From Stackebrandtia nassauensis DSM 44728 (GTDB lineage: Bacteria; Actinomycetota; Actinomycetes; Mycobacteriales; Micromonosporaceae), in NCBI RefSeq assembly GCF_000024545.1, contig NC_013947.1, positions 6,014,001-6,078,000 of the forward strand: a stretch of 64,000 nucleotides of DNA. The letters are read 5' to 3'. The notes under the pieces are model-generated. The model was not told where the DNA came from. It was given only the letters and a program-made list of their open reading frames with translations, and made no database searches. Shown here piece after piece: positions 8,403-16,987 of this stretch (its first letter is position 1; each line of letters begins with the position of its first letter). Both the position numbers and the translations under genes were made by a program.

Positions 8403-8543
8403 GGTTTCTCCTCTTACTTTCACACAGAGAATGCTCGCCTCGACGTACGGGCGCGCACCATCGCGACACCACCGGACCGGGTCGAGGCCGGAACGACCGA
8501 CTGTACCGCGAATGAATTCTTCGTCCGGCGCCTACCCGATAAA

Positions 8544-10253
8544 TCAGCTCGCCGTCACTGCCTGGTCGCGCTCGTGTGACTCGCGCGGATCACGCGGGGT
8601 CTCGTAGGTCTCGCGGGCCGCCGACAGGAACGCCCTGGTGTAGGTGTCGGCGGGGAAGTCGCCCAGGTAGTGGGTCTTCAGCGCCCGCCGCTCGCTCGCG
8701 CGCGGGTCGGCGTCCAGCAGCTGCGAGACCACCTCGGGGATGTTGGAGCCGTCGTGACGGATCACATATGACGCGGTCGACAGCGGGAAGCTCTCGGCGA
8801 ACTCCTCGCCCTCGGCGAGCATGTCGGTCACGGCGAACGGCTTCTCCGAGTACAGCCAGTCGGACACGACGCCGCTGACGTCCGACACCAGCGCGTCGGC
8901 GTCGTTGAAGCAGTCGGCCAGCGTGATCTCGCCGGAGGTCTCGGCCCCGAAGCGGTGCGGGCGCCCGGTCTTGGCGCGGTCGGTGGCCAGCAGTTCCTGG
9001 ACCCGCTCCAGGGCCCGGCCGGCGGCGACGTTGCGACGGGTGAAGGGGTGTTCGCGCATCAGGACGGTCGCGCCCCGGGCCAGCAGCTCGGTCACGAGCG
9101 CCTCGCCCAGCGGCAGCGAGGAGAAGTTGACGTCGGCGGAGTCGCCGGTCCAGGTCGGCGCGTACAGCACCGTCGGGTGTTTCTTGTTGGCGATGGGTTC
9201 GCGGTCAACGCGCACGTCGGCGACCTGCGGGCGGCCGACGATGCGGAACTGCTCGTCGGTGATCTTGACGCCGTAGCGGCGGTAGCGTTCCACCCCGGCC
9301 TGCCCGGCCACGAACACCCGGTCGTACATGGCGCTGACCGGGTTGCGGCTGGCGGGTTTCTCGCTGTCACCGTGCATCAGCTGGATGTGGGTCAGTTCGC
9401 CGAAGCGGACGCAGTGGGTGTTCTTCATGCTGTTGTTGACGTAGAAGACGGAGCGCAGGCTGGGCACCAGCATGCTCTCCATGGCCGCGATGGACGGGGC
9501 CACCACGATCGGGGCCGGGGTGGCGGCGGCGAAGGTCTTGGCGGTGCGGCCCTCGCGCAGGATGATCACGTACGGGTCGCCCAGCTGGTCGAAGTACGGC
9601 AGCCACATCAGCAGCTGGTAGACCGCCGAGCCCGGGCCGGAGAAGTGCACCGCGAACTTGGGCGCGTGCGCCTCGACGGCGGCGCGCACCGCGGTGTCGG
9701 TCTGGTACGCGACGTCGCGGCGCCGCACCCACACCCGCAGCACCAGCACCGCCTGGGTCAACACGACCAGCACGCCGACGGCGACCAGCGGCCAGCCCGA
9801 CAGCTGGAAGGCCGCGCAGCCGGTGAAGGCGGCGATCATGCCGATGTTGACCATCGCGACGGTGCGCGGCGTGGCCCAGCGCGCCACGGTGGAACGCGGC
9901 AGCGGCAGGTTCGCGGTGTTGAGCCTGCCCATCCGCAATGCCTTGAACACCAGCGGTTCCACGCCCAGCAGGCCCAGCAGCAGCGCCCCGGCCCCGGCCA
10001 GTCCCAGGTTCAGTTCGCCGTCGCGGAACAGCCCGGTGCCCAAAAGCACGGCGGCGACGATGACGGCGCGGGCGGTGCGTCCGGCACCCGCGCTGACGGT
10101 GGTGAACAGGCCGGTCAGGAAGACCAGCGTCGCCAGGCACAGCCCATAGCCCAGCCAGGGCAGGTCAGTGAGCGCGAACACGACGACCGCGGCCGTCGGA
10201 AGTGCGCCGGGCAGCACCGTGCGCATCACGAAGCGCGACAAATTCTTTGGCAT
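8544..10253 (-). CDS. TagF/TagB-like polyol- or phosphonate-phosphotransferase 1
   Basis: 569 residues. The N-terminal 165 residues carry about four to five membrane helices. The rest is a CDP-glycerol glycerophosphotransferase-type GT-B domain with HIQLMHGDSEKP (catalytic His-Gly-Asp region), VFVAGQAGVERYRRYGV, VLYAPTWTG, REHPFTRRN and ADALVSDVSGVVSDWLYSEKPF in the usual order. Such enzymes transfer polyol phosphates from CDP-donors to make teichoic-acid-like polymers at the inner face of the membrane. Here the donor could be CDP-glycerol-like or CMP-hydroxyethylphosphonate; sequence alone cannot say. Paralogue of the next gene. A 12-bp palindrome lies 20 bp upstream of its ATG. Confidence 0.85.
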   Translation of the reverse strand: MPKNLSRFVMRTVLPGALPTAAVVVFALTDLPWLGYGLCLATLVFLTGLFTTVSAGAGRTARAVIVAAVLLGTGLFRDGELNLGLAGAGALLLGLLGVEPLVFKALRMGRLNTANLPLPRSTVARWATPRTVAMVNIGMIAAFTGCAAFQLSGWPLVAVGVLVVLTQAVLVLRVWVRRRDVAYQTDTAVRAAVEAHAPKFAVHFSGPGSAVYQLLMWLPYFDQLGDPYVIILREGRTAKTFAAATPAPIVVAPSIAAMESMLVPSLRSVFYVNNSMKNTHCVRFGELTHIQLMHGDSEKPASRNPVSAMYDRVFVAGQAGVERYRRYGVKITDEQFRIVGRPQVADVRVDREPIANKKHPTVLYAPTWTGDSADVNFSSLPLGEALVTELLARGATVLMREHPFTRRNVAAGRALERVQELLATDRAKTGRPHRFGAETSGEITLADCFNDADALVSDVSGVVSDWLYSEKPFAVTDMLAEGEEFAESFPLSTASYVIRHDGSNIPEVVSQLLDADPRASERRALKTHYLGDFPADTYTRAFLSAARETYETPRDPRESHERDQAVTAS

Positions 10254-10272
10254 TGAAGCGGTTCAGCTCCCG

Positions 10273-10284
10273 GTATTCGAATAC
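10273..10284. promoter_or_regulatory. Palindrome GTATTCGAATAC upstream of TagF-like gene 1
   Basis: Perfect 12-bp palindrome 20 bp before the start of the first TagF-like gene, inside a relatively AT-rich 150-bp gap that separates it from the upstream TagF-like gene. This is the only sizeable gap in this run of minus-strand glycan genes and may hold an internal promoter. The word differs from the GTAATCGATTAC sites at 4570 and 58627 only by symmetric A/T changes. Confidence 0.35.
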
Positions 10285-10403
10285 TTACGACGACCCACCG
10301 TAACAATCGGCTAACGGGATTATGGCGCACCCTTGCGCGACTCCCACCGACTCGCAACGAATGGAGGTTCTTCTTTGAGATTGAGTTGTTGCCCGCGAAG
10401 ATG

Positions 10404-12059
10404 TTACTCGGTATAGCAATCCCGTGCAGCTGTGAAGAAAGCTTCTTCATAAGCGTCGGCGGGGAAGCCGCCAAGATAGTAGGCCTTCATCTTGTGCCTG
10501 TCGGCGGCCAGGGAATCGGTGTCGAGCAGTTCGGCGCACACCTCGTCGAGGTTGGCGGTGTCGGCGCGGATGACGTAGGCGGCTTTGGCCAGCGGCAGTT
10601 CGGCGGCCAGTTTTTCACCCAATCCGGTGGGGTCGGTGACCGCGAACGGCTTCTCGGAGTACAGCCAGTCGCTGGCCGCGCCGGAGGCGTCGGTGACCAT
10701 GACGTCGGCGGCGTTGACGCAGTCGATGAGCGACATGGTCTCGCTGGTCGTCTTGCCCCACTTGTGTTCCCGGCCCGATGCCTCGGCGTCGGCGGCCAGG
10801 AGCCGTTCCACGGCGTCCAGTTGCCGGGCGGCGGCCGGGTTGCGGCGGGTGTAGGGGTGCGGGCGGACGATGACGGTGACGCCGCGCGCGATCAGGGCGG
10901 CGCAGATGTCGCGGGCCATCGGCAGCGAGCAGAAGTTGACGTCCTCGGACAGGCCGGTCCAGGTGGGCGCGTACAGCGCCACCGTCGGCGTGTCGGCGGC
11001 CTTGGCGCGGGGCCCGACGGTGACCTTGGCGACCTGCGGGTGCCCGACGATACGGAACTTCGCGGTCGGGATGTCGATGCCGTGGTTGTGGTAGCGGTCG
11101 ATCCCGGCCTGTCCGGCCACGAAGATCCGGTCGTACATGGCGCTGATCGGGTTGTAGCTGGCGGGTTTGTCGCTGTCGCCGTGCATCAGCTGGATGTGCG
11201 TCAGGTGCGCGAAGCGCACGCACTGGGCGTTGTGCATGCTCTGGTTGACGTAGAACACCGCTTTGACGGTGGGGACCAGCATGCTCTCCAGGTCGGTGAT
11301 CGACGGCGCCACCACGATGGGGGCGGCGGTGCGGGGCGCGAAGTCGGGCAGGAACTCCCGGTCGCGCAGCACGATCAGGTAGTCGTCGCCGAGCCGGTCG
11401 AAGTACGGCAGCCACAGTCGCAGCTGGTATTCCGAGCCCTCGGGAGCGGCGAAGTGGACGATGAACCGCGGCGCGTGCGCCTTGACGGCGGCCAGCACGT
11501 CGTTGTCGCCGGAGTGGGCGCGACGGCGTCGGCCAAGCCATTTCTCGACGGTTCCAGCGGCGAGTCCGGCGGCGGCCAGGCCGCAGGCGACGGTCACGGC
11601 CCACTGTCCCCAGCCGAAGGCGCTCGCGGCGATGAACGCCAGTGACAGAACGGTGATCAGGGCGAAGGCGGTGCGGGGGTTGTTCCAGCGTTCCAGGCCG
11701 GAGCGGTTGACCGGCAGGTTGGCGGTCTCGAGCTTGCGGACGGTCAGCGCGGTGACCAGGCGCGGTTCGAAGGCGATGATCGCGATGAGCAGCGTGCCCG
11801 CGATCGCCCAGGAGTAGCCGACGCGGCCCTGCGAGCCCATCGCGAGGCCGATCAGGATCGCGGCGATGGCGAGGATCCGGCCGATGAGGTGCTGGCCGAG
11901 GCCGTCGGCGCGGTACCGGTAGCAGCCGTAGCCCAGCGTGGCCAAGCTCAGCAGGTAGCCGGGCCACGGCGTCGGCAGCAGCAGCATCGCCGCCACGGCC
12001 GCCAACGGGAGTCCGTTGGGGGCGGCCACGTCGATGAGCCTGCGCGCGAGGTGAGCCAT
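10404..12059 (-). CDS. TagF/TagB-like polyol- or phosphonate-phosphotransferase 2
   Basis: 551 residues, paralogue of the 8544-10253 protein with the same plan: four to five N-terminal membrane helices, then the glycerophosphotransferase domain with HIQLMHGDSDKP, VFVAGQAGIDRYHNHGI, ALYAPTWTG, RPHPYTRRN and ADVMVTDASGAASDWLYSEKPF. All key His/Asp/Ser positions are kept in both copies, so both look active. Two such enzymes in one cluster suggest a primase/polymerase pair or different donors. It begins 4 bp after the IspD/TarI-like cytidylyltransferase gene, consistent with supply and use of a CDP-activated polyol in one operon. Confidence 0.85.
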   Translation of the reverse strand: MAHLARRLIDVAAPNGLPLAAVAAMLLLPTPWPGYLLSLATLGYGCYRYRADGLGQHLIGRILAIAAILIGLAMGSQGRVGYSWAIAGTLLIAIIAFEPRLVTALTVRKLETANLPVNRSGLERWNNPRTAFALITVLSLAFIAASAFGWGQWAVTVACGLAAAGLAAGTVEKWLGRRRRAHSGDNDVLAAVKAHAPRFIVHFAAPEGSEYQLRLWLPYFDRLGDDYLIVLRDREFLPDFAPRTAAPIVVAPSITDLESMLVPTVKAVFYVNQSMHNAQCVRFAHLTHIQLMHGDSDKPASYNPISAMYDRIFVAGQAGIDRYHNHGIDIPTAKFRIVGHPQVAKVTVGPRAKAADTPTVALYAPTWTGLSEDVNFCSLPMARDICAALIARGVTVIVRPHPYTRRNPAAARQLDAVERLLAADAEASGREHKWGKTTSETMSLIDCVNAADVMVTDASGAASDWLYSEKPFAVTDPTGLGEKLAAELPLAKAAYVIRADTANLDEVCAELLDTDSLAADRHKMKAYYLGGFPADAYEEAFFTAARDCYTE

Positions 12060-12063
12060 TCGT

Positions 12064-12783
12064 CTACAGTGTCCTGTCGCGGAGCAGCTCGGCCGCGACC
12101 CGCAGATCGCCGGGGTAGGTGATCTTCAGGTTGTCCTCGCTGCCGGGCACGATTCCGATCGCCATGTGTGGAAGATAGCGGCGCACCACTCCGCAGTCGT
12201 CGGTGGGAGTGAAGTTGACGTCGGCGACGGCCAGCTCGTGGGCCCGGGCGAGCGTCCGCAGCCGAAACGCCTGCGGGGTCTGGCAGCGCCGCAGCCGGGA
12301 GCGGTCCGGGATGCCGCTGATGAGTTCGCGCGGCCCCGAAACGTCGACCTCCACAATGGTGTCGGTGGAGGGCACGGCGACGGTGACCGCCTCCAGTTCG
12401 TCCAGCGCGGTGACGCATTCGGTGACGGTGGCGACGTCGACGAGCGGACGCACCGCGTCGTGCACCAGCACCTTCGTGTCACTCGGATGGTCCGACAGCG
12501 CCGCCAGTCCGGCCCGCACCGAGGCGGCCCGGTCGGCGCCGCCGGGCGCGACCCCGCGCACCTTGCCGAAACCGTAGGACTTCACCAGTTCCTCCACGAC
12601 GGCGACGTGTTCGCGGGGCGGGAACACGAAGATCTCGTCCACCTCCGGCGTGGCCTCGAAGACGTCGAGGGTGTGCGCCAGGATCTCGCGGCCGTCGATC
12701 TTGATCAGCTGTTTGGGAAGCGCCGAACCCAGCCGTGTTCCGGTGCCACCGGCGGGCAACACCGCCACGACAGGCGAACTCAC
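12064..12783 (-). CDS. IspD/TarI-family cytidylyltransferase
   Basis: 239 residues with the IspD/TarI fold signatures: an N-terminal LPAGGTGTRLGSALPKQ CTP-binding loop, the GGADRAASVRAGL turn, VLVHDAVRPLV near residue 105 and TPQAFRLRTL. It is not next to ispF or other isoprenoid genes. It lies between a CDP-alcohol phosphotransferase (4-nt GTGA overlap upstream) and a TagF-like transferase (4 bp downstream). It therefore more likely makes a CDP-polyol for the wall glycan, as TarI does for ribitol-5-phosphate, than CDP-methylerythritol. No TarJ-like reductase is evident nearby, so the substrate is open. Confidence 0.8.
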   Translation of the reverse strand: MSSPVVAVLPAGGTGTRLGSALPKQLIKIDGREILAHTLDVFEATPEVDEIFVFPPREHVAVVEELVKSYGFGKVRGVAPGGADRAASVRAGLAALSDHPSDTKVLVHDAVRPLVDVATVTECVTALDELEAVTVAVPSTDTIVEVDVSGPRELISGIPDRSRLRRCQTPQAFRLRTLARAHELAVADVNFTPTDDCGVVRRYLPHMAIGIVPGSEDNLKITYPGDLRVAAELLRDRTL

Positions 12784-13655
12784 GCCGCCAGCTGCCGCTC
12801 GATGTCGGCCGCGGACAGGTAGAGCTTGTAGGTGACCGCGGCCTCGGCCAGCAGCAGCAGCACGATCGCCGCGATGGTCACGCCCAGCACCAGACTCGTC
12901 AACGGCGCGATGATGAACACCGCCATCTGGTACTCCACACCGGAGAAGACGTGCGAGCGGACCCGGTGCCGGACCAGGAAGTCCCGGAAGTTGGAGAACC
13001 AGCCGAACTTCTGCTTGAAGGAGCCCTGGACGTCGACGACCGTGACGCCGGCGTCGGTGGACTGCGCCGCGGGCTTGTCGCCGCCGATCTCCAGCTGCGC
13101 CTCGTCCTGCAACTGGAGCTGGTCGACCGTGAGCCCCTGCGCCGCGGCCAGCTTCGCGCGCATCTCGCGCCGCAGTTCCTTGAGGTACAAGGCGTTGAGG
13201 TAGCGGAACATGTCACAGAACACGACGGCCACCGCGAAGTAGAAGTAGATCGTCTTCCCGGTCTGGACGTACTGCCCGGCGAACAGCGTCACGGTGCAGA
13301 TCAGCACCCGCAGCCGGTCGCAGATGTAGTCCAGCCAGCCGCCGAACAGGTTGCCGCCGCCGCGAACCCGCGCCAGCTTGCCGTCCATGCAGTCCACAGT
13401 GAAGCTGAGGTGGAACAGCAGCGCACCGGCCACCAGCCACGGCCAGGTGCCGAGGGCGAAACAGGCCGCCGAGCCCAGTCCCAGCACGAAGGCCAGCACC
13501 GTCAACAGGTTCGGAGTGACGAACCGCCAGGCCGAGACCCACCGCACCGCCGGACCGGCGATAGGGTCGACGAGGAACACCGTCCACCACGAGTCCCGTG
13601 GCTTGTAGGTGGCAAGCACCTGCTCTTTAGTTACGCGCTGCACTCGAAGATCCAT
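12780..13655 (-). CDS. CDP-alcohol phosphotransferase family membrane protein
   Basis: 291 residues from the ATG at 13655; an upstream in-frame start at 13754 would add 33 residues that look noncoding. The CDP-alcohol phosphotransferase signature D-x2-DG-x2-AR-x8-G-x3-D-x3-D is complete near residues 85-111 (DCMDGKLAR, then GGWLDYICD). About six membrane helices surround it, with a Gln/Glu-rich soluble stretch between the fourth and fifth. These enzymes swap CMP for an alcohol phosphate on a membrane acceptor. In this operon it could move a polyol phosphate or hydroxyethylphosphonate from its cytidylyl donor onto a lipid-linked glycan. Divergent from the TagH-like ATPase gene. Confidence 0.85.
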   Translation of the reverse strand: MDLRVQRVTKEQVLATYKPRDSWWTVFLVDPIAGPAVRWVSAWRFVTPNLLTVLAFVLGLGSAACFALGTWPWLVAGALLFHLSFTVDCMDGKLARVRGGGNLFGGWLDYICDRLRVLICTVTLFAGQYVQTGKTIYFYFAVAVVFCDMFRYLNALYLKELRREMRAKLAAAQGLTVDQLQLQDEAQLEIGGDKPAAQSTDAGVTVVDVQGSFKQKFGWFSNFRDFLVRHRVRSHVFSGVEYQMAVFIIAPLTSLVLGVTIAAIVLLLLAEAAVTYKLYLSAADIERQLAA

Positions 13656-13819
13656 TCGCCGTGACCTGACGCACGAGATTACCAAAGCCTGCCTCGGTGA
13701 CTCGGGCGCGAGAAACGGCACCGATAATATGTCCAATACCGCGCGAATGCTCACTGGTGGAGGGCACCGCGTAGGCTCAAGCTTTCCTTTCCGTTCATGT
13801 AAGGCGTTTCAAGCAAACG

Positions 13820-14581
13820 ATGACTGAAGACGCGATCATTGAGGCCCACGACCTGGGAGTCCGCTTCGCCAAGGGACGCAGGCGCAATGCCCGGCTCCGC
13901 GAAGTGTTCACCCGGCGCAACCGAAGCACGACCGCCGCTCCGGCCCCCGAGTTCTGGCCGCTGCGGCACCTGAGCTTCGAGATCCAACCCGGGGAGGCCG
14001 TCGGGGTCATCGGCTCCAACGGCACCGGGAAGTCGACGCTGTTGCGGCTGTTGGCCGGAGTGCTGATCCCCGACGAGGGACAGGTCATCCGGCGCGGCCG
14101 GGTGGCGCCGCTGATCGCGCTGTCGGCGGGGTTCTCCGGCGACCTGACCGGCCGGGAGAACGTCCAGCTGGTGGCGTCGCTGCACGGCATGGACCGCAAG
14201 ACCCTCAAGTCCAAGTTCGACGAGATCGTCGCCTTCGCCGAGGTCGAGGACCACATCGACACCCCGGTGCGGCACTACTCGTCCGGCATGAAGGTGCGGC
14301 TGGGCTTCTCGGTGATCTCGCAGCTGGAGCACCCGATCCTGCTGGTCGACGAGGCCCTTGCCGTGGGCGACAAGCGCTTCAAGAAGAAGTGCTACAAGAC
14401 GATGCGCAACCTCCTCAACGAGGGCCGCACCCTGATCCTGGTGTCGCACAGCGAAAGAGACCTCACCAAGTTCTGCACCCGGGGCATGTTCCTCAACGCC
14501 GGGGAACTCGAGGTCGACGGCACCGTCGACGACGCCCTGGCCGCCTACCAGCTCTCCGAGGACCAGAAGGTGCCCGCCTGA
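13820..14581 (+). CDS. ABC exporter ATP-binding subunit, TagH/Wzt type
   Basis: 253 residues, a complete ABC ATPase: Walker A GSNGTGKST near residue 75, signature YSSGMKVRLGF (SSGM in place of LSGGQ, usual in TagH/Wzt), Walker B ILLVDEALAVGD and the switch His in LVSHSERD. FWPLRHLSFEIQPGE and the GFSGDLTGRENV segment are typical of polysaccharide/teichoic acid exporters. There is no carbohydrate-binding C-terminal domain. The matching permease is encoded 13 kb away at 28044-28928. Together they should export the lipid-linked polymer. Its stop overlaps the start of the next gene by one base. Confidence 0.9.
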   Translation: MTEDAIIEAHDLGVRFAKGRRRNARLREVFTRRNRSTTAAPAPEFWPLRHLSFEIQPGEAVGVIGSNGTGKSTLLRLLAGVLIPDEGQVIRRGRVAPLIALSAGFSGDLTGRENVQLVASLHGMDRKTLKSKFDEIVAFAEVEDHIDTPVRHYSSGMKVRLGFSVISQLEHPILLVDEALAVGDKRFKKKCYKTMRNLLNEGRTLILVSHSERDLTKFCTRGMFLNAGELEVDGTVDDALAAYQLSEDQKVPA

Positions 14582-16638
14582 TGCGGGCGGTCCTGCTCGC
14601 CACCACACCCGGCGCCCGGGCGGCGGTGGACGAAGAGACGGTCTCGCAGCGACTCATCCGGCAGATCGGGAGCTTCAAGCCCCGCGACATCACGGTCATC
14701 ACCCGCCCGGAGTACCGGGCCGGGCTGCCCGCCGGTGTCACCGTCATGAGTTCGGAGGGCGTGCGCGAGGACCTGCGGCTGCTGTCGGACCTGGCCGCGG
14801 CCGGGGAACCGCTGCTGTTGGCCTGCGCCGACACGGTGCTGCCCGACACCGCGGTGTCGGCGGTGATGTCCGACCCGACCTCCCGCAGTGGCGTCCTGGT
14901 AGGACAGTCCGATGGGGCTCGTCCGCTGGACGTCCCGGTGTTCAAGGACCGCGGGCTGGTGCTGTCGGTGTCGACCGGCTTCCACAAGGTCGCGCGCCCC
15001 AACGCCGTCGCCAGTGGACTGCTCAAGGTCTCGCAGCCCTTCATGGACGACCTCGACCACGGCCTGGGACAGCTTCGCGACGACAGCGTCGCCGACCTGG
15101 CGCCCGGCGCCGACGCCTGGACGCTGGTGCTGCTGGCGCTGGTACGGGGCGGCACCAAGATGAACGCCTACGCGGTTCCCGGTCTGCCCTACGGCCGGGT
15201 CGCCGGTGAGGCGGGCGCGCGGGCACTGCTGGCCGACATCAAGGACACCGACGAGGACGCCGTCCGGCTCGACCTGTGCGTCAAGAAGGACGACGACCTC
15301 TTCGCGACCTACTGCATCAGCTCGTACTCCCGGCACGTGGTGAAGCTGTGCGCCAAGCTGCGGCTCACCCCGGTGGGGGTGACCTGGCTGTCGATCCTGT
15401 TCGCGCTGGGGGCCGCGGCACTGTTCTTCCAGGCTTCGCGACCGGCGCTCATCGGCGGCGCGGTGGCCATGTACGTCAGCTTTGTCCTGGACTGTGTGGA
15501 CGGACAGCTGGCCCGCTACAAGCATCGCTTCACCAACTTCGGCGGCTGGCTCGACATGATCGCCGACCGGGGCAAGGAGTTCATCCTCTACGCCGGTCTG
15601 GCCGCGGGCGCCGCCTCCCAGGGCCTGACCTGGGCGTGGCCGCTGGCGCTGGCCGCCATCACGATCCAGACCTCCCGCCACATGGTCGACACCTGGTACG
15701 GCGTGCTCCAGGACCAGGCGACGCTGCGCGGCGCGGTCCGCGAACTGACCGACCCGGTCGACGGCTACGCCGCCCCGTCCGCCGGTGGCGGTTCCGGCGG
15801 CGGCGCGGGCGCGCTGGCGGCCAAGATGGGCCGCAAACTCGGCAAGCTGTCCGACCAGTTCGCCGCCCACCGCCGCTCGCCGTCCTACTGGTTCAAGCGC
15901 ACCATCGTGTTCCCGGTCGGGGAACGCTGGCTGGTCATGGGTGTCGGCGCCGCCGTCTTCGACGGCCGGATCGCGCTGGCGGCCCTGCTGACCTGGCAGC
16001 TGATCGCCCTGACCTACATCCTGGCCGGACGCGGCCTGCGCGGCTGGGCCGCCAAGGTCGCCGTCCTGGACGACGACACCGCGACCTACCGCGACGACGG
16101 ACCGCTGCGGTCCATCCCCATGCCGCTGAGCCTGCCGCCGCTGCCGGTGGTGCTGTTCGGCCTGGTGGCCGTCACGGGCGGCGTCGTGTGGGCGGCCCTG
16201 GACCACGAGTCCGGCTGGCTGGCCTCGCTGCTGGCCGCCGTCGGGCTGCTGTTGTCGCTGACGACGGCGCGCCACCGCCACGACGGCCCCTTCGACTGGC
16301 TGATCCCCGGCATCCTGCGGGCGGCCGAGTTCGGGCTCATCATCACCGTCGGGCTGGCCGCCGAGGTCCCGTCGCCGCTGACCTTCGGGCTGCTGGCGGT
16401 GCTGGCGCTGTACCACTACGACCTGGCCGCCCGGATCGACAAGGCCGCCTCGCCGATGCTGTCGCGCGCGGCGGGCCTGGGCTGGGACGGCCGCAGCCTC
16501 GTGGTGCTGCTGGCGCTGATCCCCGGCATCGGCACCTGGGTGTTCGCGATCCTGCTGGGCTACATCGCGCTGGTGTTCGTCGGCGGCGCGCTGGCCGGAC
16601 GGCGCGGCAAACCCAAGGCCGTCGCGGTGGCCGCGTAG
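14581..16638 (+). CDS. Multidomain CDP-alcohol phosphotransferase with DUF5941-type C-terminus
   Basis: 685 residues; ATG overlaps the ABC ATPase stop by one base. Residues 1-230 look like a nucleotidyltransferase-fold domain (LLATTPGARAAVDEETVSQR, ACADTVLPDTAVSAVM) without a clear nucleotide loop, so perhaps inactive. The middle carries the CDP-alcohol phosphotransferase signature (DCVDGQLAR ... GGWLDMIAD, near residues 305-331) with membrane helices. The last 250 residues form a second membrane region resembling DUF5941 proteins of actinobacteria. It is the second CDP-alcohol enzyme of the cluster and probably loads a phosphoalcohol on a lipid or glycan. The three-part architecture is clear; the substrate is not. 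Confidence 0.8.
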   Translation: MRAVLLATTPGARAAVDEETVSQRLIRQIGSFKPRDITVITRPEYRAGLPAGVTVMSSEGVREDLRLLSDLAAAGEPLLLACADTVLPDTAVSAVMSDPTSRSGVLVGQSDGARPLDVPVFKDRGLVLSVSTGFHKVARPNAVASGLLKVSQPFMDDLDHGLGQLRDDSVADLAPGADAWTLVLLALVRGGTKMNAYAVPGLPYGRVAGEAGARALLADIKDTDEDAVRLDLCVKKDDDLFATYCISSYSRHVVKLCAKLRLTPVGVTWLSILFALGAAALFFQASRPALIGGAVAMYVSFVLDCVDGQLARYKHRFTNFGGWLDMIADRGKEFILYAGLAAGAASQGLTWAWPLALAAITIQTSRHMVDTWYGVLQDQATLRGAVRELTDPVDGYAAPSAGGGSGGGAGALAAKMGRKLGKLSDQFAAHRRSPSYWFKRTIVFPVGERWLVMGVGAAVFDGRIALAALLTWQLIALTYILAGRGLRGWAAKVAVLDDDTATYRDDGPLRSIPMPLSLPPLPVVLFGLVAVTGGVVWAALDHESGWLASLLAAVGLLLSLTTARHRHDGPFDWLIPGILRAAEFGLIITVGLAAEVPSPLTFGLLAVLALYHYDLAARIDKAASPMLSRAAGLGWDGRSLVVLLALIPGIGTWVFAILLGYIALVFVGGALAGRRGKPKAVAVAA

Positions 16639-16662
16639 CGTCCGACTTCGAGGGCGCGAAGC

Positions 16663-16695
16663 GGCCAACCGGCGCCGATCCGGCAACCGTTGGCC
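16663..16695. terminator. Inverted repeat after the DUF5941-type gene
   Basis: Arms GGCCAAC (16663-16669) and GTTGGCC (16689-16695) bracket a GC-rich 19-base loop 24 bp after the preceding stop codon. No T-run follows. It is the only clear structure near this operon end, so a weak terminator is possible. Confidence 0.35.
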
Positions 16696-16987
16696 CGTCT
16701 CAAACGTGCATCAATGGGACGCTGTGCACACTCCCGTCGATGACGGTCGTCAGTGGCGAGTGGGCATTACCATTGGATGCGCATTCGCCTTTGTCCGGCC
16801 GCGGTTACGGGAGCACGAGGGCGGTGGCCCACCGTGAGTTTCGTGTGTCACTGGTTTCTCGGAACCTGGCCTGCCCGGGCCAGGCGCTGATACGGAGGCA
16901 CCGCCCCCTCAGAAAAGTGAGTCGACGCTGTGAACACGACGCCCCCTCCCAGACCCTTGTGTGTCACCGACAGCCGGTGATGGCCCG
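16696..16987. other. Intergenic region before the Stealth genes, with a TGCCCG-loop hairpin
   Basis: About 290 bases with no convincing gene. A short hairpin lies at 16865-16884 (CCTGGCC, loop TGCCCG, GGCCAGG). The stretch probably holds the promoter for the Stealth/glycosyltransferase genes, but no promoter boxes could be assigned with confidence. Confidence 0.4.

Noticed and set aside
12064-12783. IspD of the non-mevalonate isoprenoid pathway
   Set aside because: The fold matches, but there is no ispF or other isoprenoid gene nearby and the gene is coupled to a CDP-alcohol phosphotransferase and a TagF-like gene.
16741-16980. Possible short plus-strand gene before the Stealth genes
   Set aside because: Odd composition, no ribosome-binding site and no link to a known family.
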